From assembly GCA_014801075.1 (NCBI GenBank), contig JAAVEW010000032.1, positions 1-59,692 of the forward strand: a DNA stretch of 59,692 nt. Direction: 5' to 3'. This stretch comes from Barnesiella sp. GTDB lineage: Bacteria; Bacteroidota; Bacteroidia; Bacteroidales; Muribaculaceae. Under the pieces are notes generated by a model, which was not told where the DNA came from, ran no database searches, and saw only the letters and a list, made by a program, of their open reading frames with translations. Made by a program: the position numbers and the translations under genes. Below, piece after piece: positions 35,923-44,836 of this stretch (within the stretch, counting starts at the first letter, position 1; each line of letters starts with the position of its first letter).

Positions 35923-36480
35923 ATGAAAGCCTTTAAATTAAACTCATTGGGACACTCAAAATTATGGTGGCTCGTATTGTGCGCAGGCATTTTGCTTGTA
36001 ATCGGTGGATTTGCTTATTGGTTCTGGCCTCAGGCAGGCTACGCTGTAGCATCGCAGATATTCGGCTGGCTCCTTGTACTGACCGGCATTGTTCAGCTCT
36101 GCGTTTCGTCAGGTATCAACCGACCTCGCGGATGGGGATGGTGGCTCGCCGGCGGCGTGATTGACCTCTTTATCGGTTTCATGCTCGTGCGCAGCATTGT
36201 TCTTTCAGAATTTGTTTTCCCCTACTTCCTTGCGTTTATCTTTATCTTCTGGGGTATAAACGCTTTGGCCAACGGTGTTGGCAATCGCCAACGTAAATAC
36301 TGGTGGCTGAGCATCGTAAACGGCGTTCTTTTGCTCCTCATCGGCTTCTTCTTCATCGAGGCAGGTTACCTGCAGGATATGATGATGGTCAGCTTCCTCG
36401 CTGCACTCGCATTCATCTACTGGGGCTTCACCATCGCTATGGCAGCCTACGAAATGAAACCGATAAAAAGCGACGAATAG
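35923..36480 (+). CDS. HdeD/DUF308-family membrane protein
   Basis: Six hydrophobic helices are arranged as three similar pairs with the repeated pattern G-x-LLxxG (LWWLVLCAGILLVIGGFAYW, WWLAGGVIDLFIGFMLV, WWLSIVNGVLLLLIGFFFIE). Length (185 aa) and pattern fit HdeD-like proteins, one of which contributes to acid resistance in E. coli; the role here is inferred only. A hairpin follows the gene at 36513. Confidence 0.85.
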   Translation: MKAFKLNSLGHSKLWWLVLCAGILLVIGGFAYWFWPQAGYAVASQIFGWLLVLTGIVQLCVSSGINRPRGWGWWLAGGVIDLFIGFMLVRSIVLSEFVFPYFLAFIFIFWGINALANGVGNRQRKYWWLSIVNGVLLLLIGFFFIEAGYLQDMMMVSFLAALAFIYWGFTIAMAAYEMKPIKSDE

Positions 36481-36512
36481 TCTTACCGCTCCGAATTGAA
36501 AATTTAAAAGCG

Positions 36513-36560
36513 CTGCTGTCATTCGACAATCAAAATATCGCAATGGCAGCAGTTCTTTTA
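36513..36560 (+). terminator. probable terminator after the HdeD-like gene
   Basis: CTGCTGTCATT pairs with AATGGCAGCAG (one G-U) across an 18-nt loop, followed by TTCTTTTA. Confidence 0.6.
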
Positions 36561-36700
36561 TCCCGATGAAAAACTACAAGTTGACTCTGCTGACACGCAC
36601 CTCACCCGACGGCTTCGTTTTTATATCATATTAACTAAATTTGTTATGACAATTAACCAAAATTGTTGTTAGAGCGTTTTGTGATAACAATTTAAATTGA

Positions 36701-36854
36701 TATATTTGTAAAATGGACTTGGAGTATAATCCCGGCACGCAACGATTAAACTTTACCTGCCCGGAAGAGTCTAAGGTAAACAAGGCATGACGCTACCGCC
36801 GCAAGGCGCAGCGGGCTGCTGATAAAATTCAAACCTCTTTATCTCTCGAACTGA
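36701..36854 (+). promoter_or_regulatory. promoter and structured leader of the 36855 gene
   Basis: The -7 element TATATTTG is at 36701-36708. The 146-nt leader contains TTTACCT...AGGTAAA (7-bp stem, loop of 15 nt) and a GC-rich hairpin near 36790-36815. I cannot match it to a known riboswitch. Confidence 0.5.
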
Positions 36855-38039
36855 ATGAAACTTTACAAATCACTATCAATCACCCTGTTGCTTGCATCGG
36901 CAACATCGGCCAATGTCATGGCACAAAGTTACTATGACGATGATATTTATTTCGACGCTTCAAAAGCCAAGAAGGAGGCAAAGGCGACCAAGCCTCAGCA
37001 GCAGGCGGTCAATACCAACGCCATGCAGCAGAACAACGGCTATCAATACGTCACCACCGCCGACGGTTCGGTGTATGTAGTTGACAATCAGGGCAACGCA
37101 TACCCCGTCAAGGCTCAGGACATACCCGGTTCCGACCTCTATAAGGTCTACACCGACAATACTCGCGACGTCGATGAGTACAACCGCCGCTATCAGGTGG
37201 TCGACTCCATATCGGTCGACTCGCTCTACCGCGACTCGTTTACCAACACGCGCCTGATCGAGCGATTCTCCAATCCCACGATTATCAGCGCTTCAAACGA
37301 CGACGAACTCATTGAATACTACGCCACTACCCAGCCGGCGCAGGTCAATATCTACGTTGACACCCCCGCCTACTACGGCTGGAATCTCTACTCCCCCTAC
37401 TATCGCCCTTACGGCTACTGGAACACCTGGGGATGGAACTCATGGTACGCTCCCGGATGGTATGACCCCTACTACTCATGGTCATGGGGTTGGGGTCCGT
37501 CATGGGGCTGGGGCCCCTCGTGGGGTTACGGTCCTTCGTGGGCATGGGGTCCCGGATGGGGACACGGCCACTGGCATGGACCGTCGCGTCCCTATCAGCC
37601 CGTATCGCCCGGCGCCCACCGTCCCGCCTATCCCGGCGGCAATATCGCCAACACCGGCACCGGCGGCTACCGCGGCAACGCCAACAGCCGTCCCGCCACA
37701 TCGCAGGGTGGTTTCCGCGGTACTCAGGGCAGCCGTCCCGCCACAGTAGGCAACGTCAACTCGCTCGGTAACACGCGTCCCGCGCCCAACTACAACGGCG
37801 GTGGCACACGTCCCTCCGGCTCAAGCGTCAACCACAATACCGGCACCCGCAATCCCTCGACCGGCAACGGCGGCAACCGCAACGGCGGTCGCAACAACTC
37901 CTACAACACCAACAGCAACCGTAACAGCACCCCCTCCTACCGCAGTTCAGGCGGCTCAATGGGCGGCAGCCGCGGTGGCGCAACAGGTGGTGGAGGCGGT
38001 CGCAGCAGCGGCGGCGGTGGTCGTGGCGGACGTCGATAA
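36855..38039 (+). CDS. secreted W/G/Y-rich low-complexity protein
   Basis: A signal peptide (MKLYKSLSITLLLASATSAN) precedes a Gln/Asn-rich segment and a mixed region (about 25-165). Then comes an aromatic repeat zone (about 173-245) with units such as WGWGPSW and YGPSWAWGP, and a long Gly/Arg/Asn/Ser/Thr-rich tail to the end (GGGGRSSGGGGRGGRR). Secreted low-complexity proteins like this may be structural or adhesive, but no function is known. It lies 74 bp before a porin gene and may share its transcript. Confidence 0.78.
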   Translation: MKLYKSLSITLLLASATSANVMAQSYYDDDIYFDASKAKKEAKATKPQQQAVNTNAMQQNNGYQYVTTADGSVYVVDNQGNAYPVKAQDIPGSDLYKVYTDNTRDVDEYNRRYQVVDSISVDSLYRDSFTNTRLIERFSNPTIISASNDDELIEYYATTQPAQVNIYVDTPAYYGWNLYSPYYRPYGYWNTWGWNSWYAPGWYDPYYSWSWGWGPSWGWGPSWGYGPSWAWGPGWGHGHWHGPSRPYQPVSPGAHRPAYPGGNIANTGTGGYRGNANSRPATSQGGFRGTQGSRPATVGNVNSLGNTRPAPNYNGGGTRPSGSSVNHNTGTRNPSTGNGGNRNGGRNNSYNTNSNRNSTPSYRSSGGSMGGSRGGATGGGGGRSSGGGGRGGRR

Positions 38040-38113
38040 CCGGCGTCACCCCGACCCGCTACAATCAATTTACTAACAGAAACTTAACTACAGTTTACAC
38101 TCAACTACAGTTT

Positions 38114-39706
38114 ATGAAGAAGATAGCTCTGGCAGTGGTAGCAGCTGCCCTTCCTATGGGAGTGATGGCACAAAGTGCATTCAACGCCTACACTCTCTCC
38201 CAAAGCGACTTACGAGGTACAGCGCGTTTCATGTCGATGGCCGGTGCGTTCGGCGCTCTCGGCGGCGACCTATCGACACTCAATCACAACCCTGCCGGTA
38301 TCGGCGTGTACCGTTCCAGTGAGATAGGTATCACTCTCGACATCGACATGGAGAAATCGGATGTCGACGGCCAGACCGACAGCAAGACCCACGCCTACGT
38401 CCCCAACTTCGGCTACGTCGGCGCCATCAATCTCAACAGCGACGTAATGCCCTACTTCCAGTGGGGTATATCATACGGCCGCGTGGCATCGTTTGACCGC
38501 GTGTATCACGGCTCATTCGACGCTCTCGGCACCTCTATGTCAAACTATGTGGCCAACCGCGCCTACGGCACTGCGCCCGACGTGCTCGGCCAGTCAACGA
38601 GCTATAATCCTTACAGCGAGTCGTATGCCGACTGGCTGAGCATCCTCTCCTACAACTCATATATCATCAACCCCGTGGGAGGACTGAGCCAGTACAACGG
38701 CCTCTTTGATGAGGACCGCACCACCGGCGACGCGCAGTTCGCCGTGCGTCAGCGCGGTTACGTCGACGAATACTCCATCAACTTCGGCGGCAACATCATG
38801 AACACCGTCTACTGGGGTCTCGGTTTCGGTATCACCGACATTGACCTTAAGGAGGAGACTTTCTATGACGAGCAGCTCGCCGACGCCCGCATAGCCCGCA
38901 GCGAAGGCTCCGGCGCGCAGACTCAGTATGGCAACGCCTACTACAACCTCCAGAACTACCGCCGCGTGTCAGGCTCGGGATTCAACGTCAAAATCGGTGC
39001 TATCGTAAAGCCCATCAATGAGTTCCGCTTCGGTATCGCCGTTCACACTCCCACCTACTACAGCCTCAACGACCAGTACAACGCATCAATCGGCTACAGC
39101 TACTCATCGAATATCCCCGACGGAACAGCCTACACCAACTATGCCGACTACGACTGGAAGTTGCGCACACCCTGGAAGATGATAGTATCGGCAGCCGGCG
39201 TCATTGGCGGTCGCTTCATCCTCTCGGCCGACTACGAGTTTGCCGCCTACGACAACATGCGCATCAGCGACTACGACGGCAACGAGTATAAGGACGCAAC
39301 TCAGGAAATCAAGGACTACTTCAAGCCCACCCACACCATGCGTCTCGGCGCCGAGTACCGCGTGACACCGCAGTTCAGCGTTCGTGCCGGTTTCGCGGCC
39401 ACCACTTCGGCCGTGGAGCAGTCAGTGAAGGATGGTGACATCGAGGTCTACACCACCGGTTGCAACCCCGCCTACACCTACGACGAGACGACACGCTACT
39501 TCACCCTCGGTCTCGGCTACCGCTACAAGGGATTCTACGCTGACCTCGCCTACGTCAACAAGTACCGCAAGAGCAGCTACTCCCCCTTCTCGGCCTACGA
39601 CGACCTCAGCTACTCCGACCCCTCCAACAGCTGGGTCTATAACCCCGCCAAGGAGTTTACCACTACCAACAACAACATCGTGCTCAGCGTAGGCTACAAA
39701 TTCTGA
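38114..39706 (+). CDS. OmpP1/FadL/TodX-family outer membrane protein
   Basis: After a signal peptide (MKKIALAVVAAALPMGVMA) the mature N-terminus has SDLRGTARFMSMAGAFGALG and DLSTLNHNPAGIGVYRSSEI, the family signature for the hatch region. Alternating aromatic strands follow, with a final strand NNIVLSVGYKF ending in Phe, as expected of a beta-barrel inserted by the Bam complex. The family transports hydrophobic compounds; the Bacteroidetes members have unknown substrates. Its length is 530 aa. Confidence 0.88.
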   Translation: MKKIALAVVAAALPMGVMAQSAFNAYTLSQSDLRGTARFMSMAGAFGALGGDLSTLNHNPAGIGVYRSSEIGITLDIDMEKSDVDGQTDSKTHAYVPNFGYVGAINLNSDVMPYFQWGISYGRVASFDRVYHGSFDALGTSMSNYVANRAYGTAPDVLGQSTSYNPYSESYADWLSILSYNSYIINPVGGLSQYNGLFDEDRTTGDAQFAVRQRGYVDEYSINFGGNIMNTVYWGLGFGITDIDLKEETFYDEQLADARIARSEGSGAQTQYGNAYYNLQNYRRVSGSGFNVKIGAIVKPINEFRFGIAVHTPTYYSLNDQYNASIGYSYSSNIPDGTAYTNYADYDWKLRTPWKMIVSAAGVIGGRFILSADYEFAAYDNMRISDYDGNEYKDATQEIKDYFKPTHTMRLGAEYRVTPQFSVRAGFAATTSAVEQSVKDGDIEVYTTGCNPAYTYDETTRYFTLGLGYRYKGFYADLAYVNKYRKSSYSPFSAYDDLSYSDPSNSWVYNPAKEFTTTNNNIVLSVGYKF

Positions 39707-39742
39707 TACGACTGACATACGATATTGCATAACAGCATTATA

Positions 39743-39810
39743 GGGACATGCCTTTGTCATGCCGGACAGGCCACGCGGCCGCCATTCCGACACGACAAAG
39801 GCACGTTCCC
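39743..39810. repeat. inverted repeat between the porin and helicase genes
   Basis: GGGACATGCCTTTGTC and GACAAAGGCACGTTCCC form a 16-bp imperfect stem around 35 nt. No T-run follows, so it is either a weak terminator or a dispersed repeat. Confidence 0.6.
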
Positions 39811-39900
39811 GTAAAAGCCCGGCCTAAATACGCCTCCGGCGGCACTCCCGCAGCGGCTCCCGATGCCGCAACCTTCGACGCCTATAACCAACCATCAGCA

Positions 39901-41910
39901 ATGAGTAAGGAGCAAGAAAACATTGACCTTGACAACCCGGAATTTCAGGACGTGTGGCGACTTATCCGTCACACGGGACAGCCTGTATTCATGACCGGAC
40001 GCGCCGGCACCGGCAAGTCCACTTTCCTCAAATACATCACCCGCAACACCAAAAAGAAGCATGTGGTGCTCGCCCCGACAGGCATAGCCGCCGTCAATGC
40101 CGGAGGCGTCACGCTCCACTCCTTTTTCAAGATTCCTTTCAAACCGCTGCTCCCCGACGACCCTGACTTCCGCATCGACCGCCTGCGTCAGCGGTTGAAG
40201 TACAACAAGCAGCAGGTCAAGCTGATAAAGGAACTCGAACTTATTATCATAGACGAGATTTCGATGGTGCGCGCTGACATCCTCGACTTCGTCGACAAGG
40301 TGCTGCGCGTCTATTCCGGCAACATGCGCGCCCCCTTCGGCGGCAAGCAGTTGCTCATGGTGGGCGACATATTCCAGCTCGAACCGGTCGTCACTTCAGA
40401 CATGCGCGACGTGCTCCGCGTGGCCTACCCAAACTCCTACTTCTTCTCGGCCAAGGTGTTCAGTCAGCTGTCGCTCGTGCAGATTGAGCTGCGCAAGGTC
40501 TACCGTCAGCAGGACGGCGACTTCGTGGCCCTGCTCGACCGCATGCGCATGGGCCGTCCCGCCGCCGCCGATATTGCCATGCTCAACAGCCGCGTGGTGC
40601 GCAATGCCGCCACCGACACCTCCGACGACGACTTCGTCATGACTCTCGCCACCCGCCGCGACATGGTCGACAGCATCAACGACACCCGCCTCGCCCGACT
40701 CAAACCCCGCTCTATCGTCTACACCGGCGAAATCAACGCCGACTTCCCCGAAGGCGCCCTCCCCTCGCCCAAGGAACTGGAACTGAAAGTAGGCGCGCAG
40801 GTGGTGTTCATCAAGAACGACCGCGACAAGCGCTGGGTCAACGGTACCATTGGCAAGGTGTACTGCGCCACGGAGGACAAACTGGAGGTGGAGTTTGAGA
40901 ACGGCGACCGCCACGTGGTGGAACGCGAGATATGGGAGAACATCGTCTACAAATACAACGAGGAACATAAGACGGTCGACGAAAAGGTTATCGGCACCTA
41001 CACGCAGTATCCCGTGCGTCTGGCCTGGGCGCTGACCATACACAAGAGCCAGGGCCTGACGTTCAATAAGGTGATAATCGACGTGGGGCGCGGCGCATTC
41101 TCCGGCGGCCAGACCTACGTAGCTCTGAGCCGCAGCCGTTCGCTCGAAGGCATCACGCTGCAGAGCGCCGTCAGCGACCGCGACATCTTCGTCAACCCCG
41201 CCATCATCGACTTCTCCAACCGCAGCAACGACCGCGCTGTCATCAACGACGCCCTCGAGCAGGCCAAGGCCGACGATTGCTTCGCCGACGCCGTGAAGTA
41301 TTTCCACGACGGCAACTACTCCCGTTCGGTCAAAGCCTTTGCCGAGGGGCAGCAGATACGCGACGAACTGAGCCGCACCCCAATACGCCGCCTCATATCG
41401 CGCAAACTCTACTCCCTCGGCCTCCTCACCGAGGAGGTCGAACGCCTCAACGGCATCATACGCGAGCAGCAGCGACGTTTTGACTCGCTGGCCGACGAAT
41501 ACATTGCGATGGGGCGCGACTGCCTCGACGAGATTGAGGACATCACCGCCGCTATCGCCAACTTCGACAAGGCCCTCTCCATCTCCCCCGGCAACGTGCG
41601 CGCGCTCGAAAACAAAGGCCGCGCCTACCTCTCGGCCTCCATGGTCGATGAAGCGAAGGCTACCTTCATAGAACTGCTCGAAGCCGACGACGTCAACCTG
41701 AAAGCCCACCTCGCACTGGCCGACATTGCCGACAGCGAGGGTGACGACTACGCCGCTCTCGACCGCCTGCTCATTGCCATGAAGCACCACCGCGAGGAAG
41801 CGCGCGTCTACAAGCGTCTGGCCCGCGTCTACGATAACATCGGCGACGAGGAGCATGCCGACTACTACCGCTCGCTTGAGGAGAAATACCGCAAAAAGAA
41901 CAAACGTTAA
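39901..41910 (+). CDS. PIF1-like superfamily 1 helicase with C-terminal TPR-like region
   Basis: Walker A is FMTGRAGTGKSTFL, followed by VVLAPTGIAAVNAGGVTLHS, Walker B LIIIDEISMVRADILDFVD and the motif VGDIFQLEPVV. The C-terminal helicase lobe has LAWALTIHKSQGLTFNKVII and TYVALSRSRSLEGI, all typical of PIF1/RRM3/RecD-like DNA helicases. Residues of about 500-669 are TPR-like (AIANFDKALSISPGNVRALE, NKGRAYLSASMVDEAKATFI). I use ATG at 39901; an upstream extension of 51 codons covers the inverted repeat and is not protein-like. Confidence 0.88.
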   Translation: MSKEQENIDLDNPEFQDVWRLIRHTGQPVFMTGRAGTGKSTFLKYITRNTKKKHVVLAPTGIAAVNAGGVTLHSFFKIPFKPLLPDDPDFRIDRLRQRLKYNKQQVKLIKELELIIIDEISMVRADILDFVDKVLRVYSGNMRAPFGGKQLLMVGDIFQLEPVVTSDMRDVLRVAYPNSYFFSAKVFSQLSLVQIELRKVYRQQDGDFVALLDRMRMGRPAAADIAMLNSRVVRNAATDTSDDDFVMTLATRRDMVDSINDTRLARLKPRSIVYTGEINADFPEGALPSPKELELKVGAQVVFIKNDRDKRWVNGTIGKVYCATEDKLEVEFENGDRHVVEREIWENIVYKYNEEHKTVDEKVIGTYTQYPVRLAWALTIHKSQGLTFNKVIIDVGRGAFSGGQTYVALSRSRSLEGITLQSAVSDRDIFVNPAIIDFSNRSNDRAVINDALEQAKADDCFADAVKYFHDGNYSRSVKAFAEGQQIRDELSRTPIRRLISRKLYSLGLLTEEVERLNGIIREQQRRFDSLADEYIAMGRDCLDEIEDITAAIANFDKALSISPGNVRALENKGRAYLSASMVDEAKATFIELLEADDVNLKAHLALADIADSEGDDYAALDRLLIAMKHHREEARVYKRLARVYDNIGDEEHADYYRSLEEKYRKKNKR

Positions 41911-41934
41911 ACTACCTATTGACACTATACAACT

Positions 41935-44391
41935 GTGATATACCCTGATACATTTGAAAAGAAAGTCGGCTTTGACGCCGTGCGTGCCGAAGTGATGCGC
42001 CTCTGCCTGAGCGACGCCGGCCGCCGCGTAGCCGACCTGCAACTGCAATTTGTCAATGACCCTGAAATGATACGCCGTCGCCTGGCAAGCGTCGACGAGA
42101 TGGCCTCGATACTCGGAGGCGACACGGCATTTCCCCTCGGAGCCTCTGGCGACATCGGGGAACTGCTCTCGCGCGTGCGCCCCATAGGCACGTTTCTCGG
42201 AGCCGAAGAGCTAAACCTCGTGAACCACTCGCTGAGAATGGCCGCTGCGATTGCCGACTTCTTCGCTTCCGCCGCCCGCGACGGCCGCCCCCCCTACCCC
42301 GTGCTCGCAGCGATAGCCGAAGGCATCGAACGCTTCGACGCGGTCACCTCAACCATAAGCCGCAGCATCGACCGCTTTGGCGACGTCAAGGACTCGGCGT
42401 CGCCCGAACTGGCGCAGATACGCCGCCAGTTGCAGCAGACGCAAGCCTCGATTTCGTCGGTTATGCGCCGCGTCATATCGCGCGCGGTGGAGAGCGGTTA
42501 CCTCGAAGCCGACGCAACGGCCGTGGTGCGCGACGGACGCCTTGTGCTCCCCGTGTCGCCTATGCACAAGCGCCACATCAACGGTATCGTGCACGACGAG
42601 TCGGCATCGGGTAAAACCTACTTCATCGAGCCCGCCGAAATGGTCGAAGCCAACAACCGCATACGCGAACTCCAGATGGAGGAACGCCGCGAAATCACTC
42701 GCATACTCAAGGAGATAACCGCCGCCATACGTCCCGACATCGCCGCCATGACGGCTACCATGCAGGTCATCGCCGAGATTGACTTCATTCACGCCAAGGC
42801 GCTCTACGCGCGCCGCGTCGACGCCCGCATGCCCCACCTGAGCGACACTACCGAACTGGAATGGTACCACGCCGTACACCCCGTGCTGCTGCTCTCGCTG
42901 CAGAGCCACGGCAAGGATATTGTGCCCCTCGACATCACCCTATCGCAGGCCAACCGACTGCTCATCATCTCCGGCCCCAACGCCGGCGGTAAGTCAGTGT
43001 GCCTCAAAACCGTAGGCATCGTGCAGTACATGACCCAGTGCGGCATGCTCCCTACGCTCTACGAGAACTCCCACGTGGGCATCTTCGACAGCATCTTCAT
43101 CGACATCGGCGACGACCAGTCGATAGAGGATGACCTGAGTACCTACAGCTCGCATCTGCGCAACATGAAGCAGTTCCTCCAGCACGGCAACAAAGCCACG
43201 CTGACGCTCATCGACGAGTTTGGCGGCGGCACCGAGCCCACCATCGGCGGTGCCATAGCGCAGGCCATCCTCCGCCAGTTCAACGACAACGGCATGTGGG
43301 GCGTAATCACAACCCACTATCAGAATCTCAAGAACTTCGCCGAGGACACCCCCGGCCTCATCAACGGCTCCATGCTCTACGACCGTCACCTGATGCAGCC
43401 ACTCTTCAAGCTCCACATCGGTAACCCCGGCAGCTCGTTTGCCATCGAGATTGCGCGCAAAACGGGTCTCCCCGCCTCCATCATCGCCGACGCCGAGGAG
43501 ATAGCCGGTTCCGACTACGTGCGCCTCGACCGCTATCTGCTCGACATCGCCCGCGACAAACGTTACTGGGAACATAAGCGCGACGCTATCCGCCTCAAAG
43601 AGAAGAAAATCGACAACCTCATCAACAACTACGAGCAGGAAGCATCGACCCTGCGCGACAAGCGCCGCGAGATTATCGCCGAGGCCCGCACCGAAGCCAA
43701 ACGCATACTCGACAGCAGCAACGCCACCATCGAACGCACCATCCGCGAGATACGCAACGCCCAAGCCGAACGCGAGCGCACACGTGCCGCCCGCCTCGAA
43801 ATGGACCGCGAGAAAGCATCCCTGCTCAACGAGAAGGACAACGACGACCCCGAAATACTCAACCGTCACCGCGCCAAAAAGAAGAAAGCCAAACCCGAGG
43901 CAGCTCCCGCCAAAGCCCCCGAAGCACCACTCAAGGTCGGTGACAACGTGAAACTCGAAGGACAGACCACCGTGGGCACCATCATGGAGATAACGGGCAA
44001 ACGTGCCGTAGTCAACTTCGGCCTGCTCAAAACCACCGTCGAACTCTCCCGCCTGCGACGCACCATCGCTAAACCGCAGAGCGGAGCCCGCGATGCCTCC
44101 TTCGTAAGCGCCGCCACCACCGACGCCATGCGCAAGCGACAGCTCTCATTCTCCAACGAGCTCGACGTGCGCGGCATGCGTGTCGACGAAGCCCTCCAGG
44201 CCGTCACCTACTTCCTCGACGACGCCATCCAATTCTCCGCCGGCCGCGTCCGCATCCTCCACGGCACCGGGACCGGCGCCCTCCGCACCGCCCTCCGCCA
44301 ACTCCTCGACACCACCCCCGGAGTCTCCACCTACCGCGACGAACACGTCCAATTCGGAGGCGCCGGCATAACCGTCATCGACCTAAAGTAA
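41935..44391 (+). CDS. mutS2: endonuclease MutS2
   Basis: A MutS-like ATPase with a C-terminal Smr nuclease domain, linked to recombination suppression and rescue of collided ribosomes. It starts with GTG; the N-terminus IYPDTFEKKVGFDAVRAEV matches the family. Walker A is ISGPNAGGKSVCLKTVG, with the signature DDLSTYSSHL and Walker B TLTLIDEFGGGTEP. A long coiled coil runs from about 520 to 640. The Smr domain has LDVRGMRVDEAL and RILHGTGTGALR. It is 818 aa long and lies 24 bp after the helicase gene. Confidence 0.95.
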   Translation: MIYPDTFEKKVGFDAVRAEVMRLCLSDAGRRVADLQLQFVNDPEMIRRRLASVDEMASILGGDTAFPLGASGDIGELLSRVRPIGTFLGAEELNLVNHSLRMAAAIADFFASAARDGRPPYPVLAAIAEGIERFDAVTSTISRSIDRFGDVKDSASPELAQIRRQLQQTQASISSVMRRVISRAVESGYLEADATAVVRDGRLVLPVSPMHKRHINGIVHDESASGKTYFIEPAEMVEANNRIRELQMEERREITRILKEITAAIRPDIAAMTATMQVIAEIDFIHAKALYARRVDARMPHLSDTTELEWYHAVHPVLLLSLQSHGKDIVPLDITLSQANRLLIISGPNAGGKSVCLKTVGIVQYMTQCGMLPTLYENSHVGIFDSIFIDIGDDQSIEDDLSTYSSHLRNMKQFLQHGNKATLTLIDEFGGGTEPTIGGAIAQAILRQFNDNGMWGVITTHYQNLKNFAEDTPGLINGSMLYDRHLMQPLFKLHIGNPGSSFAIEIARKTGLPASIIADAEEIAGSDYVRLDRYLLDIARDKRYWEHKRDAIRLKEKKIDNLINNYEQEASTLRDKRREIIAEARTEAKRILDSSNATIERTIREIRNAQAERERTRAARLEMDREKASLLNEKDNDDPEILNRHRAKKKKAKPEAAPAKAPEAPLKVGDNVKLEGQTTVGTIMEITGKRAVVNFGLLKTTVELSRLRRTIAKPQSGARDASFVSAATTDAMRKRQLSFSNELDVRGMRVDEALQAVTYFLDDAIQFSAGRVRILHGTGTGALRTALRQLLDTTPGVSTYRDEHVQFGGAGITVIDLK

Positions 44392-44469
44392 TTTATATGA
44401 AATGCTTTCTAAAATTATCCACTCACTGCGTGGAAAATATTAAGAAAGAATAAATAAGTTAGGAAAAAA

Positions 44470-44506
44470 TAACGAGAGTTTCCGGTTGGTACTCTCGTTA
44501 ATTTTT
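44470..44506 (+). terminator. terminator of the helicase-mutS2 unit
   Basis: TAACGAGAGT pairs with ACTCTCGTTA around 11 nt, followed by ATTTTTG. Confidence 0.8.
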
Positions 44507-44519
44507 GCTGTATGAATTT

Positions 44520-44646
44520 TTGGGGGATTATGGGGGGATTTGATTTTTTGCTTTTGGTTATTGGGGAATGAAGCGGAGGGTGAAGGTTAGGGAGGTGGGG
44601 GTTGGGGTTACAGTTCGGTCGGGGGTGAGGGAGGATGTGGGGTCGG
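44520..44646 (+). other. G-rich intergenic tract with G-quadruplex potential
   Basis: About ten runs of three to six G occur on the plus strand, including GGGAGGTGGGGGTTGGGG and GGGGGTGAGGGAGG. No gene is present. The open frame on the opposite strand is a composition artefact. Confidence 0.5.
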
Positions 44647-44727
44647 TTTTTATCCTGCTGGAAATGAGGAAATTTGTGGCAAAAGTCGCCATTCACCGAC
44701 AAAGTATTGAATTTTGGCGGGCGTTAA

Positions 44728-44759
44728 TTGCCGATTGTTACAGAATTTCGTTATATTTG
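44728..44759 (+). promoter_or_regulatory. promoter of cardiolipin synthase
   Basis: TTG at 44728-44730, a 21-bp spacer and TATATTTG at 44752-44759. Confidence 0.6.
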
Positions 44760-44836
44760 CAGTTATATAGAAAATATTTAAAAGAACACATACTCTATAT
44801 TAGCTGAAATTTTTTACTAAAAGGGAATAATTGCCG

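Noticed and set aside
41878-41892. Third copy of the GGAGAAAT leader-hairpin loop
   Set aside because: It lies inside the helicase coding sequence, lacks the CCG stem and has no promoter.
40396-42048. 550-codon open frame on the minus strand
   Set aside because: It lies opposite the PIF1-like helicase and mutS2 start; composition is Val/Gly-rich with no domain, a typical antisense artefact.
44415-44702. 95-codon frame rich in Pro, His and Asn on the minus strand
   Set aside because: It is the complement of the G-run cluster; the composition reflects the C-runs, not a protein.
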